Assembly: GCF_020297485.1 (NCBI RefSeq)
Contig: NZ_JAIWZC010000001.1
Location: forward strand, 4,340,001-4,404,000
Length of the DNA: 64,000 nucleotides
Reading direction: 5' to 3'
From: Enterocloster clostridioformis
GTDB taxonomy: Bacteria; Bacillota; Clostridia; Lachnospirales; Lachnospiraceae
The notes under the pieces were generated by a model, which made no database searches, was not told the DNA's origin, and saw nothing but the letters and a program-made list of their open reading frames with translations. The first letter of the stretch is position 1. The number at the start of each line of letters is the position of its first letter. The position numbers and the translations under genes are program-made. Positions 26,574 through 35,885 of the stretch are shown piece after piece.

Positions 26574-27827
26574 TTATTGCCGGCCCCAATGCATAGCCCC
26601 GTTGGCATCCACCATTCCGCCGCATAATACCTTGCCGTTCAGACTGTCCGTCTTGCGGGCCGAGGCCAGGATTACGTTTTTGATATCCGGCAGGCTTAAT
26701 TCCGGCCTGGAGGTATAGAGCATGGCTGCCACACCGGTGACCATGGGGGCGGCCATGGAGGTGCCGCTCATGAAGGCATAGCCATTGTCAGGAGTGATGC
26801 CCAGGATGAAGGTGCCGGGAGCAGCGATATCCACACTGGCGGCACCGTAATTGGAGCTCGCGTCCAGCGTGCCGTCAAACATCAGGTTGGCTACGGTTAT
26901 CACGTTGTCAAAGGGAAGGGAGGCAGGGTAAATGGGGGAGGCGTCTATGTTGTAGCCGATTGCGTTGTCATCCCCGTTGCCCGCGGCTACAATAAAGAGC
27001 ATCCCGGAGTCGCGGATCGCTGCCTTGAATTCTTCTGTACAGTTCCGGGATCCAAAGCTTAAATTACATATCTGGGCGCCGTTGGCCTCCGCATATTTAA
27101 TGGCGGCAATTACATTTTCCGGGGAACCCTTCCCGTCCTCTCCTCCCAGGGCTTTTACAGGCATGATTTTTACATAATTGTTGTCTGCTATTCCCACGAT
27201 ACCGCCGTTATCCTTGGAGGCCGCAATGGTGCCTGCCGCATGGGTGCCGTGGACGTCCTCCGGGCCTTCGTATATCTGGTTGGTATTGCTGTAAAAGTTC
27301 CAGCCGTTTACATCGTCCACGAATCCGTTGCCGTCATTGTCAATGCCGTCTCCGGGAATCTCGTCCTCATTGACCCATATGGAGCCCTGTAAATCCGGAT
27401 GGGAGATGTCCACGCCCGTGTCTATGACCGCCACGGTCAGAGGGCGCTTTGGCCCTATCTGGGAATAGGCCTGCCATGCCGGCTGGATATTGATGTCGAT
27501 TCCGGGAACGGCATCAATGGTGCTGGTCAGGATATTGGCTGGCTCCAACGGGGGAAGAACTATGGCGTCTACCTTTCCTCTTTTGTTCCTGTGCACATAG
27601 GCAGGGTCCAGGGAATCGATATTCAGTTCCTGGACTATTTTTTGCGCCTGGCCGTCATTTTTAAGGGCCCACTGGTACGAGGCCTTGCCGTCCTTGACAG
27701 ACAGGTTGTTGAGGCCAGGGCCTACCGCATAGGCAGAGAACGCGTTATCCGCCGCATTATAGGGGACGGCCCCGGACGCTGTGGCAAGTGCCAGGAAAAG
27801 CGCCGTGGCCGTAATCAGTTTTTTCAT
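26574..27827 (-). CDS. Secreted S8 subtilisin-like serine protease
   Basis: A 417-residue exported protease. MKKLITATALFLALATASGA is the signal peptide; the start at 27827 is fixed by AAAGGAGC, although the frame is open for 46 further codons. A propeptide-like stretch (~30-110) precedes the catalytic domain. The triad is Asp136 in VAVIDTGVD, His193 in DVHGTHAAGT and Ser357 in SGTSMAAP; the oxyanion Asn lies in VAAGNG. GIDNDGNGFVDD (161-172) looks like a Ca2+-binding loop. No wall anchor or membrane helix follows, so the mature enzyme is probably released. It is monocistronic, convergent with the carboxyl-transfer operon. Confidence 0.94.
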   Translation of the reverse strand: MKKLITATALFLALATASGAVPYNAADNAFSAYAVGPGLNNLSVKDGKASYQWALKNDGQAQKIVQELNIDSLDPAYVHRNKRGKVDAIVLPPLEPANILTSTIDAVPGIDINIQPAWQAYSQIGPKRPLTVAVIDTGVDISHPDLQGSIWVNEDEIPGDGIDNDGNGFVDDVNGWNFYSNTNQIYEGPEDVHGTHAAGTIAASKDNGGIVGIADNNYVKIMPVKALGGEDGKGSPENVIAAIKYAEANGAQICNLSFGSRNCTEEFKAAIRDSGMLFIVAAGNGDDNAIGYNIDASPIYPASLPFDNVITVANLMFDGTLDASSNYGAASVDIAAPGTFILGITPDNGYAFMSGTSMAAPMVTGVAAMLYTSRPELSLPDIKNVILASARKTDSLNGKVLCGGMVDANGAMHWGRQ

Positions 27828-27934
27828 GACTATGCTCCTTTTTGATGTTTCATTATACCATTGTAATAGTATAACACATAAGATAGCATAAGACTTTGAA
27901 AATTTTATGAAAATCCTTCCGATTTTATTACAAA

Positions 27935-30223
27935 TTATGGTGCCAGACCCGTATCTAACTTCCATATATCCCGGTTGTACTCCTCAATGGTACGGTCAGA
28001 GGAGAAGTAACCGGCCTTGCTGATGTTGATTAACATTTTCCTGGCCCAGGCCGTGCGGTTTTCGTAGTCGCTAAGAGCCTGTTCTCTGGTCCGGCAGTAA
28101 TCCTTAAAGTCGGGGAAGGTCATGAACCAGTCCTTGTTCAGAAGCTCGTTGTACAGGCGCTCCAGGTGTTCTCTGGAACCAGCGGCCGCCATGGCGGGAC
28201 TGATGATGAAATCAACGGCTTCCTTAAGGTCAGGGTCCGCCTCATAGTAGGAGCGGGAGCAGTAGCTGCCTTCTGCGTACCGCCGGATGACGGTTTCGCT
28301 GGATTCACCAAAGATATAGATGTTGTCGTCGCCTGCCAGCTCGTGGATTTCCACATTGGCTCCGTCGTCCGTACCCAGGGTCACGGCTCCGTTCAGCATG
28401 AATTTCATGTTGCTGGTGCCGCTGGCTTCCTTGGAGGCCAGGGATATCTGTTCTGAGATATCACAGGCAGGAATCAGCTTTTCAGCCAGGCTCACATTGT
28501 AATTATTTACCATGACCACATTCAGCCAGGGCCTTACATCCGGGTCGCTGTCAATAACCTGACGGAGGCACAGTATCATATGGATGATGTCCTTTGCAAT
28601 AGTATATGCAGGCGCTGCCTTGGCTCCGAAGATGGCGGTGATGGGAGTGGTCGGCCTGCTGCCCCGTTTGATTTCCAGGTATTTGTGTATCAGGTACAGG
28701 GCGTTCATCTGCTGGCGCTTATATTCGTGAAGACGTTTTACCTGTATGTCAAAAATGGATTTGGGGTCAATGTCAATGTCCTGGGTTTCCTTAAGGTAGT
28801 CTGCCAGCTCCTGCTTCTTACTGTCCTTGATGGCTAAGAGGCGGTGCAGGATCTTCATGTTGGCTGTGAATGTACTGTCATCCAGCTTCTTAAGTTCAAA
28901 TGCATCCTTCTTGAAGCCATCGCCTATGAGTGCTGATATATAATCAGCCAGCTGGGGATTGCAGTGAAGCAGCCACCGGCGGAAGGTGATGCCGTTTGTC
29001 TTATTGTTGAATTTCTCCGGATAAAGCCTGTAAAAGTTGTTCAGCTCATTCTTCTTCAGTATGTCTGTATGAAGGGCAGCCACGCCGTTGACACTGAAGC
29101 CATAGTGGATGTCAATATGGGCCATGTGCACCCGGTCGCCCTTGTCAATGATATATACGGACGGATCGTCAAATTTCCTCCTGACCTTGTCGTCCAGCAC
29201 CTCCATAATGGGAATCAGCTGGGGAACCGCCTCCTTGAAGTAGTCCATGGGCCAGGTCTCCAGGGCTTCCGCCAGGATAGTGTGGTTGGTATAAGCGCAG
29301 GTCCGCGTAACCACCTGGATGGCGTCATCCATTTCCATGCCGTGCTCTGTGGTGAGAAGACGAATCAGCTCGGGAATGACCATGGTGGGATGGGTGTCGT
29401 TGATTTGGATGACCGCATAGTCTGGCAGGTCGTAAAGGGTGGAACCTTTTGCCGCTGCCTCGGACAGTATGAGACGGGCAGCGTTGCTGACCATGAAATA
29501 CTGCTGGTAAATGCGCAGTATCTGGCCTGCCCTGTCGCTGTCATCCGGATAGAGGAACAGGGTAAGATTCTTGCTGATATCCGTCTTGTCAAAGGATATT
29601 CCATCCTCCACAAGGGATTCATCCACGGTCTCCACATCAAAGAGATGCAGTTTGTTGGTGCGGTTGCCATAGCCTGTGACTTTGATGTCATACATCCGTG
29701 AGGTGAGTGTAAAGTTCCGGTATGGAATCTGGTAGGTGACATTGGTTCTGTTCAGCCAGGAGGTGTTTTCCATCCATGGGTTGGGCTCCTCATTCTGGAG
29801 ATTATCTTTAAATAACTGCTTGAACAGGCCAAAATGGTAGTTCAGCCCGATTCCGTCCCCGTTCAGCCCCAGGGTGGCTATGGAATCCAGGAAACAGGCC
29901 GCCAGCCTGCCCAGTCCGCCGTTGCCCAGGGAAGGCTCAGGCTCCAGCTCCTCCAGGACACAGAGGTCTTTGCCGTGGCTTGCCAGAATGGATTTCACCT
30001 GGCTGCAGATTCCAAGGTTTATCATATTATTGGATAGCAGCTTTCCTATAAGGAATTCGGCGGAAATATAGTACAATTTCTTTTTGCCCTGGGCGGATTC
30101 CCGGCCTTTGGACAGTTTATTTACCAGGCAGAGAAGGCCCGTGTACAGTTCTTTGTCAGTGCAGCTTGAAATATCTTTTTTGCAGGCATCTGTCAGCATT
30201 TGTTCCAATTGGTTTTGATTCAT
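27935..30223 (-). CDS. glgP: Glycogen/maltodextrin phosphorylase
   Basis: Cleaves alpha-1,4-glucan with phosphate to give glucose-1-phosphate. The 762-residue protein has family length and the conserved [21 protein letters not shown] near residue 95. The pyridoxal-phosphate segment reads [16 protein letters not shown], with the cofactor lysine in NMKF, followed by [19 protein letters not shown] precedes the ATG. It is divergent from an AraC regulator and, beyond that, a 4-alpha-glucanotransferase, so the three genes form a glycogen/maltodextrin breakdown neighbourhood. The divergent gap (30224-30369) probably holds both promoters. Confidence 0.97.
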   Translation of the reverse strand: MNQNQLEQMLTDACKKDISSCTDKELYTGLLCLVNKLSKGRESAQGKKKLYYISAEFLIGKLLSNNMINLGICSQVKSILASHGKDLCVLEELEPEPSLGNGGLGRLAACFLDSIATLGLNGDGIGLNYHFGLFKQLFKDNLQNEEPNPWMENTSWLNRTNVTYQIPYRNFTLTSRMYDIKVTGYGNRTNKLHLFDVETVDESLVEDGISFDKTDISKNLTLFLYPDDSDRAGQILRIYQQYFMVSNAARLILSEAAAKGSTLYDLPDYAVIQINDTHPTMVIPELIRLLTTEHGMEMDDAIQVVTRTCAYTNHTILAEALETWPMDYFKEAVPQLIPIMEVLDDKVRRKFDDPSVYIIDKGDRVHMAHIDIHYGFSVNGVAALHTDILKKNELNNFYRLYPEKFNNKTNGITFRRWLLHCNPQLADYISALIGDGFKKDAFELKKLDDSTFTANMKILHRLLAIKDSKKQELADYLKETQDIDIDPKSIFDIQVKRLHEYKRQQMNALYLIHKYLEIKRGSRPTTPITAIFGAKAAPAYTIAKDIIHMILCLRQVIDSDPDVRPWLNVVMVNNYNVSLAEKLIPACDISEQISLASKEASGTSNMKFMLNGAVTLGTDDGANVEIHELAGDDNIYIFGESSETVIRRYAEGSYCSRSYYEADPDLKEAVDFIISPAMAAAGSREHLERLYNELLNKDWFMTFPDFKDYCRTREQALSDYENRTAWARKMLINISKAGYFSSDRTIEEYNRDIWKLDTGLAP

Positions 30224-30306
30224 GATTTACATTCCTCCGTAAGGTGTGCCGGTAACGGCATGATTGTACGTTTGTCTGTATTATAATGGCATGCAAAAAG
30301 AAAATC

Positions 30307-30336
30307 TTGCATAATTATGTGATGATATAGTACAAT
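30307..30336 (+). promoter_or_regulatory. Possible promoter of the AraC gene
   Basis: TTGCAT at 30307-30312 and TACAAT at 30331-30336, 18-bp spacer. TGCAA/TTGCA inverted halves at 30293-30312 may be an operator. Confidence 0.4.
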
Positions 30337-30369
30337 ACTATCAAAAATATGATAAAAGGTGGTCTGTAG

Positions 30370-31260
30370 ATGCGGGACGGCATGCGTGATAAATATGGAT
30401 ACCATGAGATGAAAGAGCATGCGGGCAAGGATTTCCCCTTTAACATTTACCCCTGCTCCATTCCTGCTGATTTCAGCCAGGTTCCGGTTCACTGGCATGA
30501 GGATATGGAGATCATCGCTGTGAAAAAGGGGCGGGGTATGGTGACGGTGGATATGGAGCCCTATGAAGCCGGGGCGGGGGAGGCCGTGGTGGTGTTTCCG
30601 GGACAGCTTCATGGCATCAGCCAGTGCGGTTTTGAGGCAATGGAGTATGAAAATATCATTTTCCTTCCTTCCATGCTCATGACGGATGAATCCGATCTCT
30701 GCACCTATAATTTTTTACGGCCCATGACAGAGGGCGGCATAGGTAAGCCTCTTCATATTACGGAAGGTCTGCCGGATTACGGGGCTTTTATGGAATGTAT
30801 CAGGAAAATGGACCAGCTGTGCGGAAAAAAGGGTTATGCCTACCAGATGGGGGTAAAGGGAACCCTGTTTTGGTTTCTGGGCCTGATTGCGGGGATTTGG
30901 GGACCGGAGGCTGCCGGACAGCCGCGAAAGTCCAGGGAGAGGATGAAACGGCTGCTGGAGTATATGGAGGAACACTACGGTGAGAAGATAACCGTGGAGG
31001 ACGGGGCGGAACTGTGCTTTTACAGTAATTCCCATTTCATGAAGTATTTTAAACAGTATATGGGTGTGCCGTTCATACAGTATCTCAATGAATTCCGCCT
31101 GGAAAAGGCAGCGGGAATGCTGCTCACCACCCCGGATCCGGTGACGGCGGTGGCCCAGAGATGCGGGTTTGATAATATATCCTATTTTAACCGGCTGTTC
31201 CGGAGAAAGTACGGGAAGACGCCGGGGGAATACCGCAAGAATGGGGGGAATTACTTGTAG
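30370..31260 (+). CDS. AraC-family regulator with cupin sensor
   Basis: A 296-residue transcription factor. The N-terminal ~100 residues form a cupin (PVHWHEDMEIIAVKKGRG, EAVVVFPGQLHGI) that should bind sugar. The C-terminal ~100 residues carry two helix-turn-helices (VEDGAELCFYSNSHFMKYFKQ and VTAVAQRCGFDNISYFNRLFRRK). It lies between divergent glgP and co-oriented malQ and probably regulates one or both in response to a maltodextrin or derived sugar (inference). Confidence 0.92.
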   Translation: MRDGMRDKYGYHEMKEHAGKDFPFNIYPCSIPADFSQVPVHWHEDMEIIAVKKGRGMVTVDMEPYEAGAGEAVVVFPGQLHGISQCGFEAMEYENIIFLPSMLMTDESDLCTYNFLRPMTEGGIGKPLHITEGLPDYGAFMECIRKMDQLCGKKGYAYQMGVKGTLFWFLGLIAGIWGPEAAGQPRKSRERMKRLLEYMEEHYGEKITVEDGAELCFYSNSHFMKYFKQYMGVPFIQYLNEFRLEKAAGMLLTTPDPVTAVAQRCGFDNISYFNRLFRRKYGKTPGEYRKNGGNYL

Positions 31261-31401
31261 GGGCTGTGAAAGTGTGATAAAATGAATCGGTATTTTCCGG
31301 GGCCTGTCAGATTGCGGAATTGCGGCAGTGTTATTGCGCGGCAGCATGAGCGTGCGGCAGTGAAATGATTGGGTGAACCGGACAAAAAGGAGATTATCAC
31401 T

Positions 31402-32901
31402 ATGCGGGAATGCGGTATGCTGCTTCCGGTTGCCAGCCTGCCTTCGCGGTATGGCATCGGGGCATTTTCTAAGGAAGCATATGATTTTATTGATACACTA
31501 AAGGCAGCGGGCCAGAGCTGCTGGCAGATTCTGCCTTTGGGTCCCACCGGGTTTGGAGATTCGCCATACCAGTCTTTTTCGGCTTTTGCGGGAAACCCTT
31601 ATTTTATTGACCTGGAAAAGCTGACAGAGGAGGGACTTCTCACAAGGGAGGAGTGTCTGGACACGGATTTTGGAAGTGATGAGAGGGATATTGATTATAA
31701 GAAAATATACGACGGCAGATTTCCGCTTTTGAGGAAGGCCTATGAGCGCTGGAAGGAGGGCCGGACCCCGGAGCTGGTCCATGAACTGGCAGGCCGGAAA
31801 CTGGGGGATGAGACCAGGGAGTATTGTTTCTATATGGCGGTAAAGAGCCATTTTGATTCATGCAGCTGGAATCTGTGGGATGAAGGAATCCGTCTGAGAA
31901 AACCGGAGGCGCTGGAGGCATACAGGGCCATGCTGACGGATGAGATTGGGTTTTATGAATTCCAGCAGATTAAATTTGAGGAACAGTGGAAGGCCCTTAA
32001 GGGGTATGCCCATGAGCAGGGTATCCGGATTATAGGGGATATTCCCATTTATGTGGCATTTGACAGCGCCGACAGCTGGTCTCGGCCTGAATTGTTCCAG
32101 TTTGATGAGAATAATATGCCGGGGGCCGTGGCTGGCTGTCCGCCTGACGGATTTTCAGCCACAGGCCAGCTGTGGGGAAACCCTCTGTATAACTGGGAAT
32201 ACCACAGGAAAACAGGATTTGCCTGGTGGATGCGGAGAATGGAGTACTGTTTTTGCATGTATGATTTGGTGCGGGTGGACCACTTCCGGGGATTTGATGA
32301 GTATTACGCCATACCCTACGGCGACCCCACGGCTGAGTTCGGCCATTGGGAAAGGGGGCCGGGAATCGAAATTTTCCGGCAGATGCAGGCATATTTCGGC
32401 GGGGACAGGCTGCCTATCATTGCAGAGGATTTGGGGTTCCTTACGCCTACTGTGAGACAGCTTTTGAAGGATACGGGATTTCCCGGAATGAAGGTGCTGG
32501 AGTTTGCCTTTGACGCCGGTGAGGACAGTGACTATCTGCCCCACAAATACGGGACCAACTGCGTGGTGTACACAGGCACTCATGACAATGATACCGCGGA
32601 GGGCTGGTACGCGTCACTGGATGAACATGGCAGGAAGTTTGTCAGGGAGTACATAGGAGCCGGGTACACACCGGAGGGAGAGCTCCACTGGGATTTAGTC
32701 CGGGCAGCGCTGGGAAGCGTGGCTGACCTGGCGGTGATACCGGTACAGGATTATCTGGGATTAGGCACGTCTGCCAGAATCAACGAGCCGTCTACCCTGG
32801 GGAAGAACTGGCGGTGGAGGATGAGCGGGGAAGATTTGAATGAGGAAACCGTGAAACGGTGCAGGCGGCTGGCCGGGATATATGGGCGGCTGAGGGCGTA
32901 G
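31402..32901 (+). CDS. malQ: 4-alpha-glucanotransferase (amylomaltase)
   Basis: A GH77 enzyme that rearranges alpha-1,4-glucans, making short maltodextrins fit for phosphorylase. The 499-residue protein begins with MLLPVASLPSRYGIG and contains the catalytic nucleophile in VRVDHFRGF, the acid/base in IIAEDLGFLTP and the stabilising Asp in THDNDTAEGW. AAAAAGGAG before ATG 31402 sets the start; an upstream ATG at 31369 has no such site. It follows the AraC regulator by ~140 bases and complements glgP on the other side. Confidence 0.96.
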   Translation: MRECGMLLPVASLPSRYGIGAFSKEAYDFIDTLKAAGQSCWQILPLGPTGFGDSPYQSFSAFAGNPYFIDLEKLTEEGLLTREECLDTDFGSDERDIDYKKIYDGRFPLLRKAYERWKEGRTPELVHELAGRKLGDETREYCFYMAVKSHFDSCSWNLWDEGIRLRKPEALEAYRAMLTDEIGFYEFQQIKFEEQWKALKGYAHEQGIRIIGDIPIYVAFDSADSWSRPELFQFDENNMPGAVAGCPPDGFSATGQLWGNPLYNWEYHRKTGFAWWMRRMEYCFCMYDLVRVDHFRGFDEYYAIPYGDPTAEFGHWERGPGIEIFRQMQAYFGGDRLPIIAEDLGFLTPTVRQLLKDTGFPGMKVLEFAFDAGEDSDYLPHKYGTNCVVYTGTHDNDTAEGWYASLDEHGRKFVREYIGAGYTPEGELHWDLVRAALGSVADLAVIPVQDYLGLGTSARINEPSTLGKNWRWRMSGEDLNEETVKRCRRLAGIYGRLRA

Positions 32902-32929
32902 CGAAGGACCGGAATTTTCAAGCCAGGCT

Positions 32930-33478
32930 CTAGAGTCTGCCTGCCGGTATAAAAGGTTCCGGCTGTTGCGGGTGAGGCCCCAGCATTTTTTCCATCCACA
33001 CCATATCCCACCACTGGCCCAGTTTATAGCCGCATTTGGTGAAATGGCCCACGATGCGGTAGCCGTGTTTTTCGTGGAAGGCAATGCTGCCCGGATTGGG
33101 GTAGGCAATGCAGGCATTGACGTTGATAACATTCTGCCGTTTCAGATAGTTTTCCAATGCCTCATAGAGAATGGAGCCCGCGCCGGTGCGCCGCGCGTCT
33201 TCGGACACATAGACGGAGGTCTCCACAGCCCAGTCATAGGCAGCCCGTTCCTTAAATTCAGATGCATAGGCATATCCCAGGATGCGTCCGTCCCGGTCGG
33301 CAGCCAGATAAGGGTACCGTTTCAGGGTGGAGGCGATGCGGTTTTTAAATTCCCGGACAGTGGGCACCTTATATTCAAAGGTGATGGCTGTTTTTTCCAC
33401 ATAGGGTGCGTATATGGCCAGAAGGGCTTCGGCGTCTGCTTCCTCCGCCATACGGATTGTGATGGCTGTTTCTGACAT
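32930..33478 (-). CDS. GNAT N-acetyltransferase, phosphinothricin acetyltransferase-like
   Basis: A 182-residue acetyl-CoA-dependent N-acetyltransferase. The order IRMAEEADAEALLAIYAPYV, TFEYKVPT, GYAYASEFKERAAYDWAVE and VYVSEDARRTGAGSILYEAL (acetyl-CoA loop RRTGAG), then IAYPNPGSIAFHEKHGY, is that of the Pat/YwnH/MddA branch, which acetylates phosphinothricin or methionine sulfone/sulfoximine. AAAGGAGTC precedes the ATG. It is a single gene; a detoxification role is the family expectation. Confidence 0.92.
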   Translation of the reverse strand: MSETAITIRMAEEADAEALLAIYAPYVEKTAITFEYKVPTVREFKNRIASTLKRYPYLAADRDGRILGYAYASEFKERAAYDWAVETSVYVSEDARRTGAGSILYEALENYLKRQNVINVNACIAYPNPGSIAFHEKHGYRIVGHFTKCGYKLGQWWDMVWMEKMLGPHPQQPEPFIPAGRL

Positions 33479-33616
33479 ATCGGTGACTCCTTTCTAAACG
33501 GATATTTCAGAGTATTCGCAACATACATTTTAGCACTGATTTCACATTTTTTCCACCGGCTGTTCATGAAATTTTCACCGTCCTTCTGGTAAAATGGCAG
33601 CAAAAGGAGGTAGGAT

Positions 33617-34246
33617 ATGAAGAAACCGGAGAAAATGCTGACAGGATGGGGACTTTGCCTGCTGTTAAACGCTGCCGCGGCAGGGACAGCCCTGGCCGCA
33701 GGGTGGACAAGTGAGTTCGGAACATGGAAATATGTGAATTCCAACGGCAGTTATGCTGCAAATGAGTGGAAAACTTCCAAGGAGGAATCATATTATCTGG
33801 GAGACGAGGACGACGGGGCCATGAAGACGGGCTGGCGGTGCCTGGCCTTTGACGAGGACGAGGTGCCGGAGGAGGGGGATATATCTCCGGCCTATTCTTC
33901 AGCAGGGGAAGATGTGAAATGGTTTTATTTCCAGACCAATGGAAAGGCTAAGAAGGCCGGCGACGGTGATTATGCAACCATGACCGTGGACGACGAGGGG
34001 TTCATGGCTAAAAGCCAGTGGATGCAGCTGTCAGAGCATCCAGGGGACAGTGATGACAAGGATGAGATAACCGGGTCTGATTCAGACGACGCCCCTCAGG
34101 AAGGTGAGAGCTATTGGTATTATTTTGAGAGTGACGGCACACCGGCCTATCTTAAGACACCGGCTTCCAGCATGAGCGCCGCCACCACGAAGGTCAGCGG
34201 AGAGACCCTTCCAAGCTTTTCATGCAATTACGAGTATGAGCTGTAA
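33617..34246 (+). CDS. Small secreted cell-wall-binding-repeat-like protein
   Basis: A 209-residue exported protein with a signal peptide ending near TALAA (~28). The mature part has Trp/Tyr/Gly-rich units of the choline/cell-wall-binding type (GTWKYVNSNGSY, ESYYLGDEDDGAMKTGWRC, VKWFYFQTNGKAKK, YYFESDGTPAYLK) interspersed with acidic stretches. It is a shortened relative of the next gene: the units GAMKxGW, W(F/F)xFQxNGKAK, QLSEHPGDSDD and the tail LPxFxCxxxYEL recur in both. AAAGGAGGT precedes the ATG. Function unknown; a surface protein is likely. Confidence 0.85.
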   Translation: MKKPEKMLTGWGLCLLLNAAAAGTALAAGWTSEFGTWKYVNSNGSYAANEWKTSKEESYYLGDEDDGAMKTGWRCLAFDEDEVPEEGDISPAYSSAGEDVKWFYFQTNGKAKKAGDGDYATMTVDDEGFMAKSQWMQLSEHPGDSDDKDEITGSDSDDAPQEGESYWYYFESDGTPAYLKTPASSMSAATTKVSGETLPSFSCNYEYEL

Positions 34247-34367
34247 ACTGTGAGATTATTTGCCTGGATAGATAAAATTAAGTAATTCTTACACAATTTT
34301 TCCCCTTTCTCATCCTGTTATTTCCTTTCATTTTCTGATAAAATGATACTATAAGGAGGTGGAGGAT

Positions 34368-35822
34368 ATGACCAGACAAAGGATATTGACAGGATGGGCC
34401 ATAGGACTGCTGATGGGGGTGATGACTGCCGGCACTGCTTTTGGTGCGGAGTCCGGATGGAAGACAGAAGACGGAGTCCTTAAGTTCGTGGACAGCAAGG
34501 GAAACTATGTGACCAATGAATGGAGGATACGGGACGGAAAATCATACTTCCTGGGCAGCGACGGGGAGATTGAGAAGAGCACCTGGATAGAGAATACATA
34601 CTATGTGGATGACAAGGGAGTCATGGTGAAGAATTCCTGGGTCCACACAGACGGCAAGGACGGCCTGAAGGAAGAAGGCTGGTATTTCCTGGGCAAGAAC
34701 GGCAAGACAGAGGAAGGCTGGAAAAATGTAGGAGACGGCCGATACAACTTTGACAGCGACGGTAAGATGCGCACAGGCTGGTTCTACGAGGGCGATAATA
34801 TCTACTACCTGGGCGGCAAGGACGACGGGGCCATGAAACGGGGCTGGGTATGCCTGGAATTTGACGAGGATAATCTTCCTGAGATTGGGGACATCTCCAG
34901 GGAATATAAGAAGGCAGATGAGAATTCCCGGTGGTTTTTCTTCCAGAATAACGGCAAGGCCAAGCGCTCTCTATCCGGTAATTATGACCAGGAGACCATT
35001 CACGGAGAAAAATATTATTTTGACCAGAACGGAGCCATGCTGACGGGCTGGCATGCGGTGAAGGAGAAAGTGGACAGCGACGATGCCACAGGCATCAGCC
35101 GTTTCGTGTATTTGGGCGGTAAGGACGACGGAGCCATTGCAAAGGGACAGTGGAAGCAGCTCTCTGAACATCCTGGTGATTCCGACGACGGGGCAGCCAT
35201 CTCCAAGAAGGGGGACGAGGAGCTTCCAAAGGAAGGGGATAAGGAGTGGTATTACTTTGAGAACAACGGCACTCCCGCATACCTTAAGACAGGCATCTCC
35301 ACCATGAATGCAGCCACGGTCCGGGTGGACGGCGAGAATTATTTTGTGAACCAGTATGGATGCAGAAAGAACGGTCTGGTTAAGATTGTATCCGGCGGAC
35401 GTGTGATGGTGGGGTATTTCGGAGAGAAGGGGTCTGACGGCAGGATGCTCACCGGCAGGAATACAGGCATTGTTGACGACGACGGCAAGCGCTGCACCTT
35501 CTATTTCAACACTTCCGGCTCTAACAAGGGAGCTGGCTTCAGCGGAGAAAAGGATGGATTCCTGTACTACAACGGGCTGCTGGTGACAGCGGACGGGGAC
35601 TCCCGGTACGAGGTCTATAAGGTGGATGGCAAATATTATCTGGTCAACGGATCAGGTAAGGTACAGACCAATGAGAAGGCCTATAAGAGCGATGGGGATT
35701 ATGTCTATTTGGTTGAGGACAGGGAAGTTTACTATACGGATGACAGTGGGAAGAAGACGAAGAAGGCAGACAGCGGCGCCACGCTTCCGGATTTTACATG
35801 TGATCAGGTATATGAGCTTTGA
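34368..35822 (+). CDS. Secreted cell-wall-binding-repeat protein
   Basis: A 484-residue exported protein made almost wholly of Trp/Tyr/Gly repeats related to choline-binding modules (GWYFLGKNGKTEEGW, GRYNFDSDGKMRTGWF, YYLGGKDDGAMKRGW, KYYFDQNGAMLTGWH, YYNGLLVTADG). The signal peptide ends near AGTAFGAES. The ATG at 34368 is chosen from AAGGAGGT 7 bases upstream rather than the GTG at 34359. No catalytic domain is seen. The last residues, LPDFTCDQVYEL, match the end of the preceding gene. A terminator follows and a group II intron abuts it. Confidence 0.88.
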   Translation: MTRQRILTGWAIGLLMGVMTAGTAFGAESGWKTEDGVLKFVDSKGNYVTNEWRIRDGKSYFLGSDGEIEKSTWIENTYYVDDKGVMVKNSWVHTDGKDGLKEEGWYFLGKNGKTEEGWKNVGDGRYNFDSDGKMRTGWFYEGDNIYYLGGKDDGAMKRGWVCLEFDEDNLPEIGDISREYKKADENSRWFFFQNNGKAKRSLSGNYDQETIHGEKYYFDQNGAMLTGWHAVKEKVDSDDATGISRFVYLGGKDDGAIAKGQWKQLSEHPGDSDDGAAISKKGDEELPKEGDKEWYYFENNGTPAYLKTGISTMNAATVRVDGENYFVNQYGCRKNGLVKIVSGGRVMVGYFGEKGSDGRMLTGRNTGIVDDDGKRCTFYFNTSGSNKGAGFSGEKDGFLYYNGLLVTADGDSRYEVYKVDGKYYLVNGSGKVQTNEKAYKSDGDYVYLVEDREVYYTDDSGKKTKKADSGATLPDFTCDQVYEL

Positions 35823-35838
35823 TGCTGCATAAGCTTTT

Positions 35839-35884
35839 AAAAGGGACAGCTCCCGCCATGCTGGCGGAAGGGCCGTCCCTTTTA
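35839..35884 (+). terminator. Terminator that is the intron insertion target (copy 1)
   Basis: AAAAGGGAC...TCCGCCAGC-type stem closing with GTCCCTTTTA; the group II intron begins two bases later. Confidence 0.88.
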
Positions 35885-35885
35885 G

